This document shows, in pieces, positions 54,684 to 62,709 of a stretch of DNA of 64,000 nt. Source of the DNA: Lachnospiraceae bacterium (GTDB taxonomy: Bacteria; Bacillota; Clostridia; Lachnospirales; Lachnospiraceae); assembly GCA_017427685.1 (NCBI GenBank), contig JAFRSH010000049.1, forward strand, positions 1-64,000, given 5' to 3'. How positions within the stretch are numbered: the first letter of the stretch is position 1; each line of letters starts with the position of its first letter. The position numbers and the translations under genes are program-made. The notes under the pieces are model-generated. The model saw only the letters and a program-made list of their open reading frames with translations. It did not search any database and had not been told where the DNA came from.

Positions 54684-54707
54684 ATCATTAAAGGAGAATG
54701 GGAGACT

Positions 54708-55589
54708 ATGAACAAAGCAATAGATATTGTCGGATTAAAAAAGGAATACAAAGATTTTACCATGGACGTGACTGCGACTGTCCCCAAGGGTTTTGCGACC
54801 GCTCTTATCGGAGCAAACGGAGCGGGAAAGACCACTCTTATCGACAGTCTCTGTGGCGTCAACGCGGTCAGCGCAGGAACGGCAGTCTTTTTCGAAAAGG
54901 ATTCCATTGATAACAGTGAAAGGCTTGAAAGAATCGGTTATTGCTCGTCTGGGAACTTCTTTCCTCTCAATTGGAAGCTGAAGACTATCGCGGAGTGTAT
55001 GGCTATCGGGTTTGACGGTTTTGACAGGGAGAGATTTGACACGCTTTGCGGTGAATGGGGTCTTGGCAGCTCAAAGGACAAGAAGCAGAAGTCTCTTATG
55101 AAGATGTCGGACGGCAATCGCGTTCGCGCGGCTCTCGCAGCGGTTTTTGCAAGAGATACGGACCTCCTCGTACTTGACGAGCCGGCCAGCACGCTCGATC
55201 CTCTCGCCAGGGACAGGCTTTGTGACATGTTCCGCTCATATCTTTCGGAAGAGGACGGAGAGCGCTCAATCCTTTTCTCTACGCACAACATCGCAGACAT
55301 GGAGTCCGCGACTGATTACGCGATCTTCATGGCGGACGGAAAGGTAATCGAGCAGGGATTTGTGGAAGACCTCAAGAGCAAGTATGTTCTTGTCCATACA
55401 GATGCGGGGGACAGTGAAAAAGCAAAACCCCTGGTGTTAACATATACGTCTAACGACACCGGCCTTGAGGGGCTGGCTCTTTCGGAAAACACAGCCGTCC
55501 TCGAAGCAGTCGGCGCAGTCCTTGAGAGACCCACTCTGCAACAGCTTAGTGTCGGAGTTTTAAGAAAGGCGGAGAACCATGAAGGATAA
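54708..55589 (+). CDS. ABC ATPase of the GntR operon
   Basis: 293 residues. Walker A IGANGAGKTTLID and Walker B LLVLDEPASTLDP are normal; the signature reads KMSDGNRVRAAL rather than LSxGxxQR, which is seen in other YtrB-like ATPases. The C-terminal 80 residues form an accessory domain. The gene starts 24 nt after gntR and overlaps the next by 11 nt, so the operon is tight. Confidence 0.88.
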   Translation: MNKAIDIVGLKKEYKDFTMDVTATVPKGFATALIGANGAGKTTLIDSLCGVNAVSAGTAVFFEKDSIDNSERLERIGYCSSGNFFPLNWKLKTIAECMAIGFDGFDRERFDTLCGEWGLGSSKDKKQKSLMKMSDGNRVRAALAAVFARDTDLLVLDEPASTLDPLARDRLCDMFRSYLSEEDGERSILFSTHNIADMESATDYAIFMADGKVIEQGFVEDLKSKYVLVHTDAGDSEKAKPLVLTYTSNDTGLEGLALSENTAVLEAVGAVLERPTLQQLSVGVLRKAENHEG

Positions 55590-56295
55590 AAGATCTGAAC
55601 TGAGCATGCTTCAGGCGTACAGGTTGTACACCGGAGAAAGTCCCCTGAAAAGTGTTTTAGTTTATAATTTTATGATGATAATTTGTTATGGTGTTCTTTC
55701 GTACTTAACAAGGTGGATGGACTTCTTTTCGGACGAGCTTTCATCGGACAGCGCAATTGAAGAAGCGTTTATGAGTCTTTCACAAAGAGATGGTTCACAT
55801 CCTTTTTCATGGATGAACGGAATAGTGGTAGGTATCGGTCTTGTGCTTATAACTCAACGGTTTGACAGAAGTAACCCCGGAGGTAAGTTCTTTCGAACGG
55901 TCAAAGGAGGTTTCGAAACCTTTAAGAAATATCGCATTATAGTTCATTTAACGTTTTTGGTTTCGATTGCGGTATGCGCTATAACTATGTTTCTGTTGGA
56001 TCATTTCGAAATTATAGGTATGGAAGGCGGTAGCGTTACTTCGATCGCTCTTGTTACGTCCGTTGTTTTTTCGATGGTTACTTTATGCTTTACGAGCCGC
56101 ATCAAGAAAGTTGTATTATCCGGGGCAATCGGAATTCTGACGTTTATGATATTCACTTTTTTGCTATGGGTCATTACTATAATAAGATCAGATACGGTTT
56201 TACCTTACGTTCTTTTGCTTGCAATCGGTCTGGTACTTTTGCCGATATCAATGAGATCGTATTTCTATTTCTATAAAAGAGTGTATTGGGATTAA
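55579..56295 (+). CDS. Membrane protein, presumed permease
   Basis: 238 residues with about six helices (MMIICYGVLSYLTRWMDFF, ALVTSVVFSMVTLCF, IGILTFMIFTFLLWVITII). It overlaps the ATPase gene by 11 nt and is probably one permease half of the exporter. No family motif is recognised. Codon use is more AT-rich than in the ATPase. Confidence 0.72.
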   Translation: MKDKRSELSMLQAYRLYTGESPLKSVLVYNFMMIICYGVLSYLTRWMDFFSDELSSDSAIEEAFMSLSQRDGSHPFSWMNGIVVGIGLVLITQRFDRSNPGGKFFRTVKGGFETFKKYRIIVHLTFLVSIAVCAITMFLLDHFEIIGMEGGSVTSIALVTSVVFSMVTLCFTSRIKKVVLSGAIGILTFMIFTFLLWVITIIRSDTVLPYVLLLAIGLVLLPISMRSYFYFYKRVYWD

Positions 56296-56317
56296 TGCAG
56301 TCTGGGAGGAGTAAATC

Positions 56318-56977
56318 ATGAAAAATATCAAAAAAGCCGTTAAGATGTATCTTAAGATTGCATTTAATCCGTTCTTTACGACGCTTGGAGTGGTTTTTCT
56401 TTCGTGCGGGATGATATTCTTCCTGGTTGTCGACCCGCAAGGTGAAAAGAACTTTTTTTCCATGTTGATCACAATGTCATTTTTCTCCAAGTTTATTGGA
56501 ATCGGCCTGATACTGATATCAGGAATGTTTTCATTGACAGGGAATAAGTTCTTTGCCTCGCTAACGTTCGCTAAACAATTGTATGTTAGAGTACATGTCT
56601 TTGCTTCAATAGGAATAACGCTGATTATTGATATCATATGTACTGTAGTTGCATCAATCTGTTGGTCGGAAAGCGATTTTGTCAATCTCCTTATAATATT
56701 GCCAATAGGCAGTACCATGATATGTGCGCCCTTATCAACGATAGGAAAGAAAAGAATCAGCTTATGGGGCTTTATAGGATGGCTTTTCTTTATGATCGTC
56801 AATCTTACACCTTCGTTTATAATGAATAAAATGTACATAGATCTACCCGTTTCGACAGCGATTGTTATCGCAGTGCTTATATACATTTTCGGTATTGGCA
56901 TTACGGTCTTGCTCAATCATATCTGGTGGAAGAATTGTGATCATGTTATCCCCAGAAAGGCAGTGCCTATCAGATAA
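56318..56977 (+). CDS. Membrane protein, second presumed permease
   Basis: 219 residues with about six helices (FTTLGVVFLSCGMIFFLVV, FIGIGLILISGMFSL, VSTAIVIAVLIYIFGIGITVLL). It follows the previous membrane protein by 22 nt and is probably the second permease of the GntR-controlled exporter. AT-rich; no family recognised. Confidence 0.7.
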   Translation: MKNIKKAVKMYLKIAFNPFFTTLGVVFLSCGMIFFLVVDPQGEKNFFSMLITMSFFSKFIGIGLILISGMFSLTGNKFFASLTFAKQLYVRVHVFASIGITLIIDIICTVVASICWSESDFVNLLIILPIGSTMICAPLSTIGKKRISLWGFIGWLFFMIVNLTPSFIMNKMYIDLPVSTAIVIAVLIYIFGIGITVLLNHIWWKNCDHVIPRKAVPIR

Positions 56978-57131
56978 CAGAACGGAGGAGATAGGATTAA
57001 TCTCATAGATGGCAGCGATAGAATACTGCAGGCCTGTTTAAAAAACGATTGATTATAAAGCTTGTTTATGATAAAAATATAAAGGTACGGATGTACATGT
57101 TTACGTTTGAGGGTACAGAGAGGAGAAGAAG

Positions 57132-57317
57132 ATGAAGAAAACGTACATTATCTCAATTATTCTTTTTGCTTTATTAATCATTGCATGTACAGTTTGCGGA
57201 TGCCTGATCAATCCGAATTGCTTTTATATTGCTATCGCGCCGACTGTCGGTATTCTGTTCAATGTCTACATGGTTTTCCATTCGAAAAAGAAGAACCCTG
57301 AGACTAAAGAGGCATGA
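57132..57317 (+). CDS. Small two-helix membrane protein
   Basis: 61 residues: two hydrophobic helices (YIISIILFALLIIACTVCGCL and FYIAIAPTVGILFNVYMVF) and a basic Lys-rich tail. AGAGGAGAAG precedes the ATG. It is separated from the permease gene by 154 nt and is followed by a copy of the GntR half-site (57316-57328). Confidence 0.6.
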   Translation: MKKTYIISIILFALLIIACTVCGCLINPNCFYIAIAPTVGILFNVYMVFHSKKKNPETKEA

Positions 57318-57328
57318 GACTGTTCATG
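57316..57328 (+). promoter_or_regulatory. Second copy of the GntR half-site
   Basis: GAGACTGTTCATG is identical over 13 nt to 54251-54263 in the gntR operator. It lies at the end of the small gene and 53 nt before the next start. The opposing half is missing, although GCATG / CATGC flanks form a shorter repeat. Confidence 0.5.
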
Positions 57329-57380
57329 CTTTTTGGTGTGCGGGGTTTTATATTGTTTGAGAGGGACAAAAGGAGGAATT

Positions 57381-57824
57381 ATGAACAAAGAGATATACAA
57401 AGCAGGTTTTCAAAAAATTATTTTGGTGGAGATGGGGATCCTTACCTTACCGCAATTGTTCAGAGTGATCGTTTCGAGGAAGGATGATTTTATTGAAAAC
57501 CTGATCTGGTTTGGAGTGTTGGCCGTCATTTGGGGAGTATTCTTTTTAGGGGTGTTTACGGTTCGTTATACTTTTGAAGAGGATCATCTTGCAATCAGAA
57601 AGATGACTTTTAAGAGAAAAGTACCATACGAGTACATAGCACGAGCCGAACTTGTTCAAAAAGACAAAAAAGGACGTCCGTTATTGGATCCGCTCGTGTA
57701 TCTGTATGACAGAGACAATGATGTTCTGGCTCGGGTGTTGCCGGTAGACAAGGAAGGGTTCCTGCGCGCGATAGAGACTGTAATAAACAAAAAATCCGAT
57801 GTACAACAGCATTGCACCGAGTGA
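57381..57824 (+). CDS. Membrane protein with PH-like C-terminal part
   Basis: 147 residues: two helices (VEMGILTLPQLFRVIV, LIWFGVLAVIWGVFFLGVFTV) and a soluble part (YTFEEDHLAIRKMTFKRKVPYEYIARAELV) that resembles bacterial PH domains. Start ATG 57381 with AAAGGAGG 7 nt upstream; earlier in-frame codons lack a site. Function unknown. It may belong to the GntR regulon through the half-site upstream. Confidence 0.65.
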   Translation: MNKEIYKAGFQKIILVEMGILTLPQLFRVIVSRKDDFIENLIWFGVLAVIWGVFFLGVFTVRYTFEEDHLAIRKMTFKRKVPYEYIARAELVQKDKKGRPLLDPLVYLYDRDNDVLARVLPVDKEGFLRAIETVINKKSDVQQHCTE

Positions 57825-57839
57825 GGAAGAGGAGGAATC

Positions 57840-58559
57840 CTATTCCTTTTTTGTTTCATCGACCGCGGCCTCCTTGCGCTTTCGGTAGCGGTTGTAGATC
57901 ACGAGTCCGATACCGCTCACAAACAGCGTGACACCGAAGATTATGATCGCGAAGGTGTAGTCGCCGCTACCGACAGCATCGCCACCGATGATGGAAGTGA
58001 CGATGGACGGGATACGTCCGAAAGATGTGATAAGGATCAGCACGAGCAGAGATATGTCAGTGATTCCGGCAACATAGCAGAGAAGATCCTTCGGAGTTCC
58101 GGGAAGGATAAACGCGATCGCGAAGATGAGGATCTTTGCACTGCTTGAATGAAGGAACTTTAAGGAGTCGATCTTTTCCTTTGAGAAGAAGACCTCGATA
58201 AGCTTGTGACCGAACTTTCTTACAAGAAGGAGAACGATGATACTTCCGATCGCTTCGGCGACAAAGCACAGGATCGAGCCGTAAACTGATCCGAACGCGT
58301 ATCCGGCGACGATCTCAAAAGGTTCACCGGGGATAAATGCCGCAACGATCTGGAAAACAACCATCCCGATATACGCCAGGCTGCTTAAAAAAATGTTCTC
58401 ATCAACCCACGCCCTGAAGATCTCGGGCTCTTTTGCAAATGAAAGCATGGGGATCGCAACCGCTGCCGTCAGTCCCGCGATAACGATCACCGCGATAACG
58501 AGTGCCGCGATCTTGATACCTTTCTGCTGTTTTGCTGTAAGTTCCTTCTTTTTATGCAT
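57840..58559 (-). CDS. TVP38/TMEM64 (VTT domain) family membrane protein
   Basis: 239 residues with about five helices. VTT-family features are AAFIPGEPFEIVAGYAFGSVYGSI, the basic segment VRKFGHKLIEVFF and LPGTPKDLLCYVAGIT. Members act in membrane lipid handling (DedA relatives, scramblases), but the substrate here is open. The gene converges with the PH-like gene, 15 nt apart. Confidence 0.85.
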   Translation of the reverse strand: MHKKKELTAKQQKGIKIAALVIAVIVIAGLTAAVAIPMLSFAKEPEIFRAWVDENIFLSSLAYIGMVVFQIVAAFIPGEPFEIVAGYAFGSVYGSILCFVAEAIGSIIVLLLVRKFGHKLIEVFFSKEKIDSLKFLHSSSAKILIFAIAFILPGTPKDLLCYVAGITDISLLVLILITSFGRIPSIVTSIIGGDAVGSGDYTFAIIIFGVTLFVSGIGLVIYNRYRKRKEAAVDETKKE

Positions 58560-58668
58560 ATCAGATTCCCGCCTGTTACATTCTCAAGTCTTTTTTATAT
58601 AGTACAGGAACATCATGGAATAATCTATTATCAAATTCTAAAAAGCCATAAAAATACTCTAAAACATA

Positions 58669-58719
58669 TTGAGATTTAGGGAACTTTTTGTTATTATTTT
58701 GACGTAAAAGTTCCCTAAA
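58669..58719 (+). promoter_or_regulatory. Promoter and operator of the Fic gene
   Basis: TTGAGA (58669-58674), 17-nt spacer, TATTAT (58692-58697). A perfect 14-bp inverted repeat TTTAGGGAACTTTT (58675-58688) / AAAAGTTCCCTAAA (58706-58719) flanks the -10, 17 nt apart; the right arm overlaps the ribosome binding site. This is a strong operator candidate. Confidence 0.82.
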
Positions 58720-58734
58720 GGAGAGCTGTGGTTA

Positions 58735-59676
58735 ATGGATGGACAGTTTGATATAATTCAACGATTAATACAGGAAAGAGCGGATTATCAGGCTCGACTG
58801 AATCTGATTCCCTACGATGGCTCGCCGGAAGTAAAAGAAAACAGCAGCGGGAAATATCTGTATGTTCGAAAAAGGGTGAACGGAAGGCTGACCTCGACAT
58901 ATGTCGACATTTATTCCGATGACTTGTATCAGTTATTGCTCCGAAACACGAAGGAAGCCAGAAATCTGAAAAAACAAATCCGGAGAATTGATAAAGAGCT
59001 TGCTGCAAACGGGTATATCGGGGATGAGCTTTCGCCTGAAGTGATCACTAATCTGGAGTTCGCAAGAGCGAACATGAAATCAAACATATATGATCAGGCG
59101 GTATTAGAGGGGGTTGCCACGTCGTTTCCGCAGACGGAAGAGATCATTGAAAACGGTACGGTTAACGGCATGACGGCGGATGATGTACAAAAAATCCTGA
59201 ACTTGAAACATGCGTGGGAATTCATACTTGATAAAGATGTTATTCGCGCGGACAGTGACTACTATTTGTTGTGTCATATTGCTAAGCTGGTTAATGAAGG
59301 ATTCTTCCATGACGGAGGAAGAATACGCGGAGTACCGGTTTCAATCGGTGGAACAAAATACGTTCCACCGCTTCCAATAGAATCGAAAGTAGTGGAAAGC
59401 ATAAAAGAGATTTTGGGAAGCAAAAAGAACCCGGTGGATATAGCCGTTGAGCTGTGCATGTATTGCATGAGGACACAGATATTCTTGGATGGGAACAAAC
59501 GCGCCTCTGTCATATTCGCAAATCATTATATGATAGCTCATGGGTTAGGAGTGATTGTCATCCCGGAAACCCATGTTCCTGAATTTAAAAAGTTGCTTGT
59601 CGAGTACTATGAGAGCGGAGATATCAAAGAAATAAGCGGATTCCTGAAAAAGGACTGTTGGAAAAAGATGTTATGA
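58735..59676 (+). CDS. Fic family protein with altered catalytic motif
   Basis: 313 residues. The first 110 are helical and charged with no known domain. A Fic core follows, with LEGVATSFPQTEEI in the place of the inhibitory/N-terminal Fic segment and QIFLDGNKR (248-256) in the place of HxFx(D/E)GN(G/K)R. The catalytic His is Gln248, while Phe250, Asp252, Asn254 and Arg256 are kept, so the usual AMP transfer is doubtful. AAAGGAG overlaps the operator, about 12 nt before the ATG. Single-gene unit, AT-richer than its neighbours, probably regulated by the operator before it. Confidence 0.85.
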   Translation: MDGQFDIIQRLIQERADYQARLNLIPYDGSPEVKENSSGKYLYVRKRVNGRLTSTYVDIYSDDLYQLLLRNTKEARNLKKQIRRIDKELAANGYIGDELSPEVITNLEFARANMKSNIYDQAVLEGVATSFPQTEEIIENGTVNGMTADDVQKILNLKHAWEFILDKDVIRADSDYYLLCHIAKLVNEGFFHDGGRIRGVPVSIGGTKYVPPLPIESKVVESIKEILGSKKNPVDIAVELCMYCMRTQIFLDGNKRASVIFANHYMIAHGLGVIVIPETHVPEFKKLLVEYYESGDIKEISGFLKKDCWKKML

Positions 59677-59695
59677 GGATCACAACATTTTGCCC

Positions 59696-59724
59696 TTGAT
59701 TTTTCTTATAACCCATGATAAACT
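59696..59724 (+). promoter_or_regulatory. Promoter of metG
   Basis: TTGATT (59696-59701), 17-nt spacer, TAAACT (59719-59724), 19 nt after the Fic stop codon. Confidence 0.65.
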
Positions 59725-59730
59725 CGCCTT

Positions 59731-60000
59731 ATTACAGACGAAAAGCGTTGAAGAGAAGAGTACACGGACGGCAGTCACACAGAGAGCCCCGCAGAGCTGA
59801 GAAAGGGCAGGCATGTACCCGTGGAACATGGTCTCGGAGCAGACGACGTGAACTGCAAGGAAAGCGTCGTACGGGAGTACCCGTTACAGTACGGACTGTT
59901 GATGGACAGTTGCAAAGGACCCCGCCGCGAGGCCGGGTCGAAATAAAGTGGTACCACGTGGATTACTCCCCGTCTTTATTGTAAAGGCGGGGTTTCTTTG
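59731..60000 (+). promoter_or_regulatory. T-box leader, methionine type
   Basis: A classic tRNA-sensing leader. The AGAGAAGAGTA element starts stem I; GGAAC-ATG (specifier at 59828-59830, Met) precedes GTCTCGGAGC; the T-box core AAAGTGGTACCACG lies at 59945-59958; the intrinsic terminator CCCCGTCTTTA / TAAAGGCGGGG at 59968-59992 ends in TTTCTTTG. Uncharged tRNA-Met should stabilise the antiterminator and allow metG transcription. Confidence 0.93.
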
Positions 60001-60013
60001 TGCGATAAACGAA

Positions 60014-60136
60014 AGCCATCTGTTGCAAGCTTGCTTGCAATTGGATATGATACCATGGTTTGTGGTGAGAGCTTGCTCTCATGAGCAAACAGGGTATCAT
60101 ATCCAAAGCGGAGCGAAGCCTCGCGTACAGATGGCT
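60014..60136 (+). repeat. Nested inverted-repeat element between T-box and metG
   Basis: Outer arms AGCCATCTG (60014-60022) / CAGATGGCT (60128-60136) enclose a perfect 14-bp stem TTGGATATGATACC (60041-60054) / GGTATCATATCCAA (60093-60106), inside which are GTTTG / CAAAC and TGAGAGC-TT-GCTCTCA (60066-60081). A separate TTGCAAGC-TT-GCTTGCAA hairpin lies at about 60024-60041. It could be a mobile palindromic repeat or a second regulatory RNA. Confidence 0.75.
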
Positions 60137-60207
60137 GAGTGAACGGTCATCGAGCGGACTTGTACGCGAGATATCCCATCGAATTTGTCCAGAGGAGGAA
60201 AACTGAT

Positions 60208-62235
60208 ATGGAAAAGAAACCTTATTACATCACAACGGCCATCGCCTACGCTTCGGGCAAGCCGCACATCGGAAACACCTACGAGATCATCCTCGCCGAC
60301 TGTATCGCAAGATACAAGAAGCTCGAGGGCTTTGACGTGCGCTTCCAGACCGGTACCGATGAGCACGGTATCAAGGTAGAGGAGAAGGCAGCGGCTGTCG
60401 GCAAGACCCCCAGAGAGTTTGTTGATGAGGTAGCTGCTGAGATCAAGAGGATCTTCGATCTTGTGGGTGCGAAGTATGACCGTTTCATCCGTACAACGGA
60501 TGAGGATCATGTAGTTCAGATCCAGAAGATCTTTAAGAAGCTCTATGAACAGGGCGACATTTATAAGAATGAATATGAAGGAATGTACTGCAAGCCCTGC
60601 GAGTCGTTTTTTACCGCTTCGCAGCTCAAGGACGGCAAGTGTCCCGACTGTGGCAGGGAGTGCTCGCCTGCGAAGGAAGAGGCTTATTTCTTCAAGATGA
60701 GCAAGTACGCAGATCGTCTGATCGACCACATAAACACTCATCCCGAGTTTATTCAGCCCGAGTCGCGCAAGAACGAGATGATGAAGAACTTCCTTCTTCC
60801 GGGTCTTAAGGACCTGTGCGTTTCGCGTACTTCAGTCAAGTGGGGCATCCCGGTTGATTTCGATCCGAACCACACCGTTTATGTCTGGATCGATGCCCTC
60901 AGCAATTACATCACGGGACTGGGTTATGACGCGGATGGCAACCACGGCGATCTTTACAAAAAGTACTGGCCGTGCGACCTCCACCTCATCGGAAAAGATA
61001 TCCTGAGATTCCACACCATCTACTGGCCGATAATGCTTATGGCACTCGGCGAGCCGCTTCCCAAGCAGGTGTTCGGACATCCCTGGCTCCTCACCGGCGG
61101 CGAGAAGATGAGCAAGAGTAAGGGCAACGTGCTTTACGCGGATGACCTTGTCGATCTCTTCGGTGTAGACGCCGTGAGATACTTCGTTGTTCACGAGATG
61201 CCTTTTGAAAACGACGGCGTTATCACATGGGACCTTTTGATAGAGCGTATCAACTCTGATCTTGCCAATGTCCTCGGAAACCTTGTAAACCGTACCGTTT
61301 CGATGTGCAACAAGTACTTCGGCGGTGTGGTTAGGAACGCGGGCGTGAGCGGTGATGTTGACAGTGAGCTCATCAGCCTGGCAAAGAGCACCTCGGCCGC
61401 TGTTCATGCCAAGATGGATGAACTCAGGGTTGCCGACGCGCTTACCGAAATCTTCAATCTCTTCAAGAGATGCAACAAGTACATCGACGAGACAACCCCC
61501 TGGGTTCTCGCAAAGAACGAAGCGGATAAAGACAGGCTCGCTACAGTAATGTACAACCTTGTCGAGAGCATCGCGATCGGCGCAAGCCTCCTCGCTCCTT
61601 TCCTTCCCGAGACCGCTGAGAAGATCCTCGCCCAGCTCGGAACCAAGGCCAGAGCTTACGAGGAGCTTGGTGAATTCGGACTTTACCCCGACGGTGGCAA
61701 GGTTGTCGAGAAGCCCGAGATCCTCTTTGCAAGACTTGAAGCCGACAAGGTCATGGAGCAGGTTGAGGTCATCAAGGAGAAGCAGATCAAGGAGTACGAG
61801 GAAGAATTAAGGCGTGAAGCTATCATCGCCGGCAAGGATCCCGATGCTCAGAAATCGGCCGATTCGACCGAGAGCGGCGCTTTCGCGGACCTTCATGTTC
61901 CCGTTAAGCCCGAGGTTACTTACGATGACTTCGCCGGACTCGAGTTCAGAGTCGGACAGATCATCAAATGCGAGGAAGTCAAGGGCTCCAGGAAGCTCCT
62001 CTGCTCGCAGGTACGCTTCGGCGGCGAAGTAAAGCAGATCGTTTCCGGTATCAAGGCTTACTACACTCCCGAGCAGATGGTCGGCAAGAAGGTAATGGCG
62101 ATCGTAAACCTCAAACCCGCAACCCTCGCGGGCCTCAAGAGCGAAGGCATGCTCCTCTGCGCAGAAGACGCGGACGGGAAACTGGCGCTTATGGTCCCTG
62201 ATAAGGATGTTGCTGACGGGTCGGAGGTGTGCTGA
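60208..62235 (+). CDS. metG: Methionyl-tRNA synthetase
   Basis: 675 residues. The class I signature reads PHIGN at 19-23 (HIGH-type), the zinc cysteines are Cys128, 131, 145 and 148, and KMSKS is at 300-304. The C-terminal domain (about 575-675, FAGLEFRVGQIIKCEEVKGSRKLL) is the EMAP/Trbp111-like tRNA-binding domain. AGAGGAGG decides the start at 60208. Expression is controlled by the T-box and possibly by the nested repeat between T-box and start. Confidence 0.97.
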   Translation: MEKKPYYITTAIAYASGKPHIGNTYEIILADCIARYKKLEGFDVRFQTGTDEHGIKVEEKAAAVGKTPREFVDEVAAEIKRIFDLVGAKYDRFIRTTDEDHVVQIQKIFKKLYEQGDIYKNEYEGMYCKPCESFFTASQLKDGKCPDCGRECSPAKEEAYFFKMSKYADRLIDHINTHPEFIQPESRKNEMMKNFLLPGLKDLCVSRTSVKWGIPVDFDPNHTVYVWIDALSNYITGLGYDADGNHGDLYKKYWPCDLHLIGKDILRFHTIYWPIMLMALGEPLPKQVFGHPWLLTGGEKMSKSKGNVLYADDLVDLFGVDAVRYFVVHEMPFENDGVITWDLLIERINSDLANVLGNLVNRTVSMCNKYFGGVVRNAGVSGDVDSELISLAKSTSAAVHAKMDELRVADALTEIFNLFKRCNKYIDETTPWVLAKNEADKDRLATVMYNLVESIAIGASLLAPFLPETAEKILAQLGTKARAYEELGEFGLYPDGGKVVEKPEILFARLEADKVMEQVEVIKEKQIKEYEEELRREAIIAGKDPDAQKSADSTESGAFADLHVPVKPEVTYDDFAGLEFRVGQIIKCEEVKGSRKLLCSQVRFGGEVKQIVSGIKAYYTPEQMVGKKVMAIVNLKPATLAGLKSEGMLLCAEDADGKLALMVPDKDVADGSEVC

Positions 62236-62709
62236 TAAGCGAGCTTGCTCGCTCGATGCGCTCGCGAGGTGCGAAAAACCGAAATCTGAAATCCTTTATT
62301 CCCTAAGCGTTTGTGCAAGTTGCACAAATCGGACAGCTGAATATTGTACAAAATCACGGGGCTCATTTCGTTGACATGGGCCCCTTTTGCTTTTATCATG
62401 GTCTCATCTGAAAGGGCTCCGTTCCTTGAAGCCCATCTACAGAATCGTTCGGACGGAATCGTCCGTAAATCCTTTTGGTTTGACGGCTTTGGCTACTTGT
62501 AACAGTCGTTTCCCCGTTTGGGGTCCGGAGCTCTTATTGTCTTCATTTCTGAGAGTTCTGCCGGAATTGTTATACAAGACGGATCTGTTGATTCTATTGA
62601 TCCGAGCTCTGAGGGGAGAGCGAAATCGGAAGACAGCTCAAAGCAGTCGTGTATGGGAGCCGGTACTTCGCTGAAGTGCCGGGGCTTCCAAAGAGGAGGT
62701 ATTATTGGC
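62236..62709 (+). other. Gap between metG and the pilus genes
   Basis: No gene is convincing here. It holds AGCGAGC-TT-GCTCGCT (62238-62253) right after the metG stop, a perfect palindrome TTTGTGCAA-G-TTGCACAAA (62310-62328), a terminator GGGGCTCA / TGGGCCCC followed by TTTTGCTTTT (about 62358-62396), and in the leader of the next gene a long hairpin CCGGTACTTC-GCT-GAAGTGCCGG (about 62660-62682), ending some 10 nt before AGAGGAGG. Confidence 0.7.

Noticed and set aside
60014..60136. CRISPR or tRNA as explanation of the nested repeat before metG
   Set aside because: No direct repeats with spacers and no cloverleaf; the arms are inverted and unique within the window.
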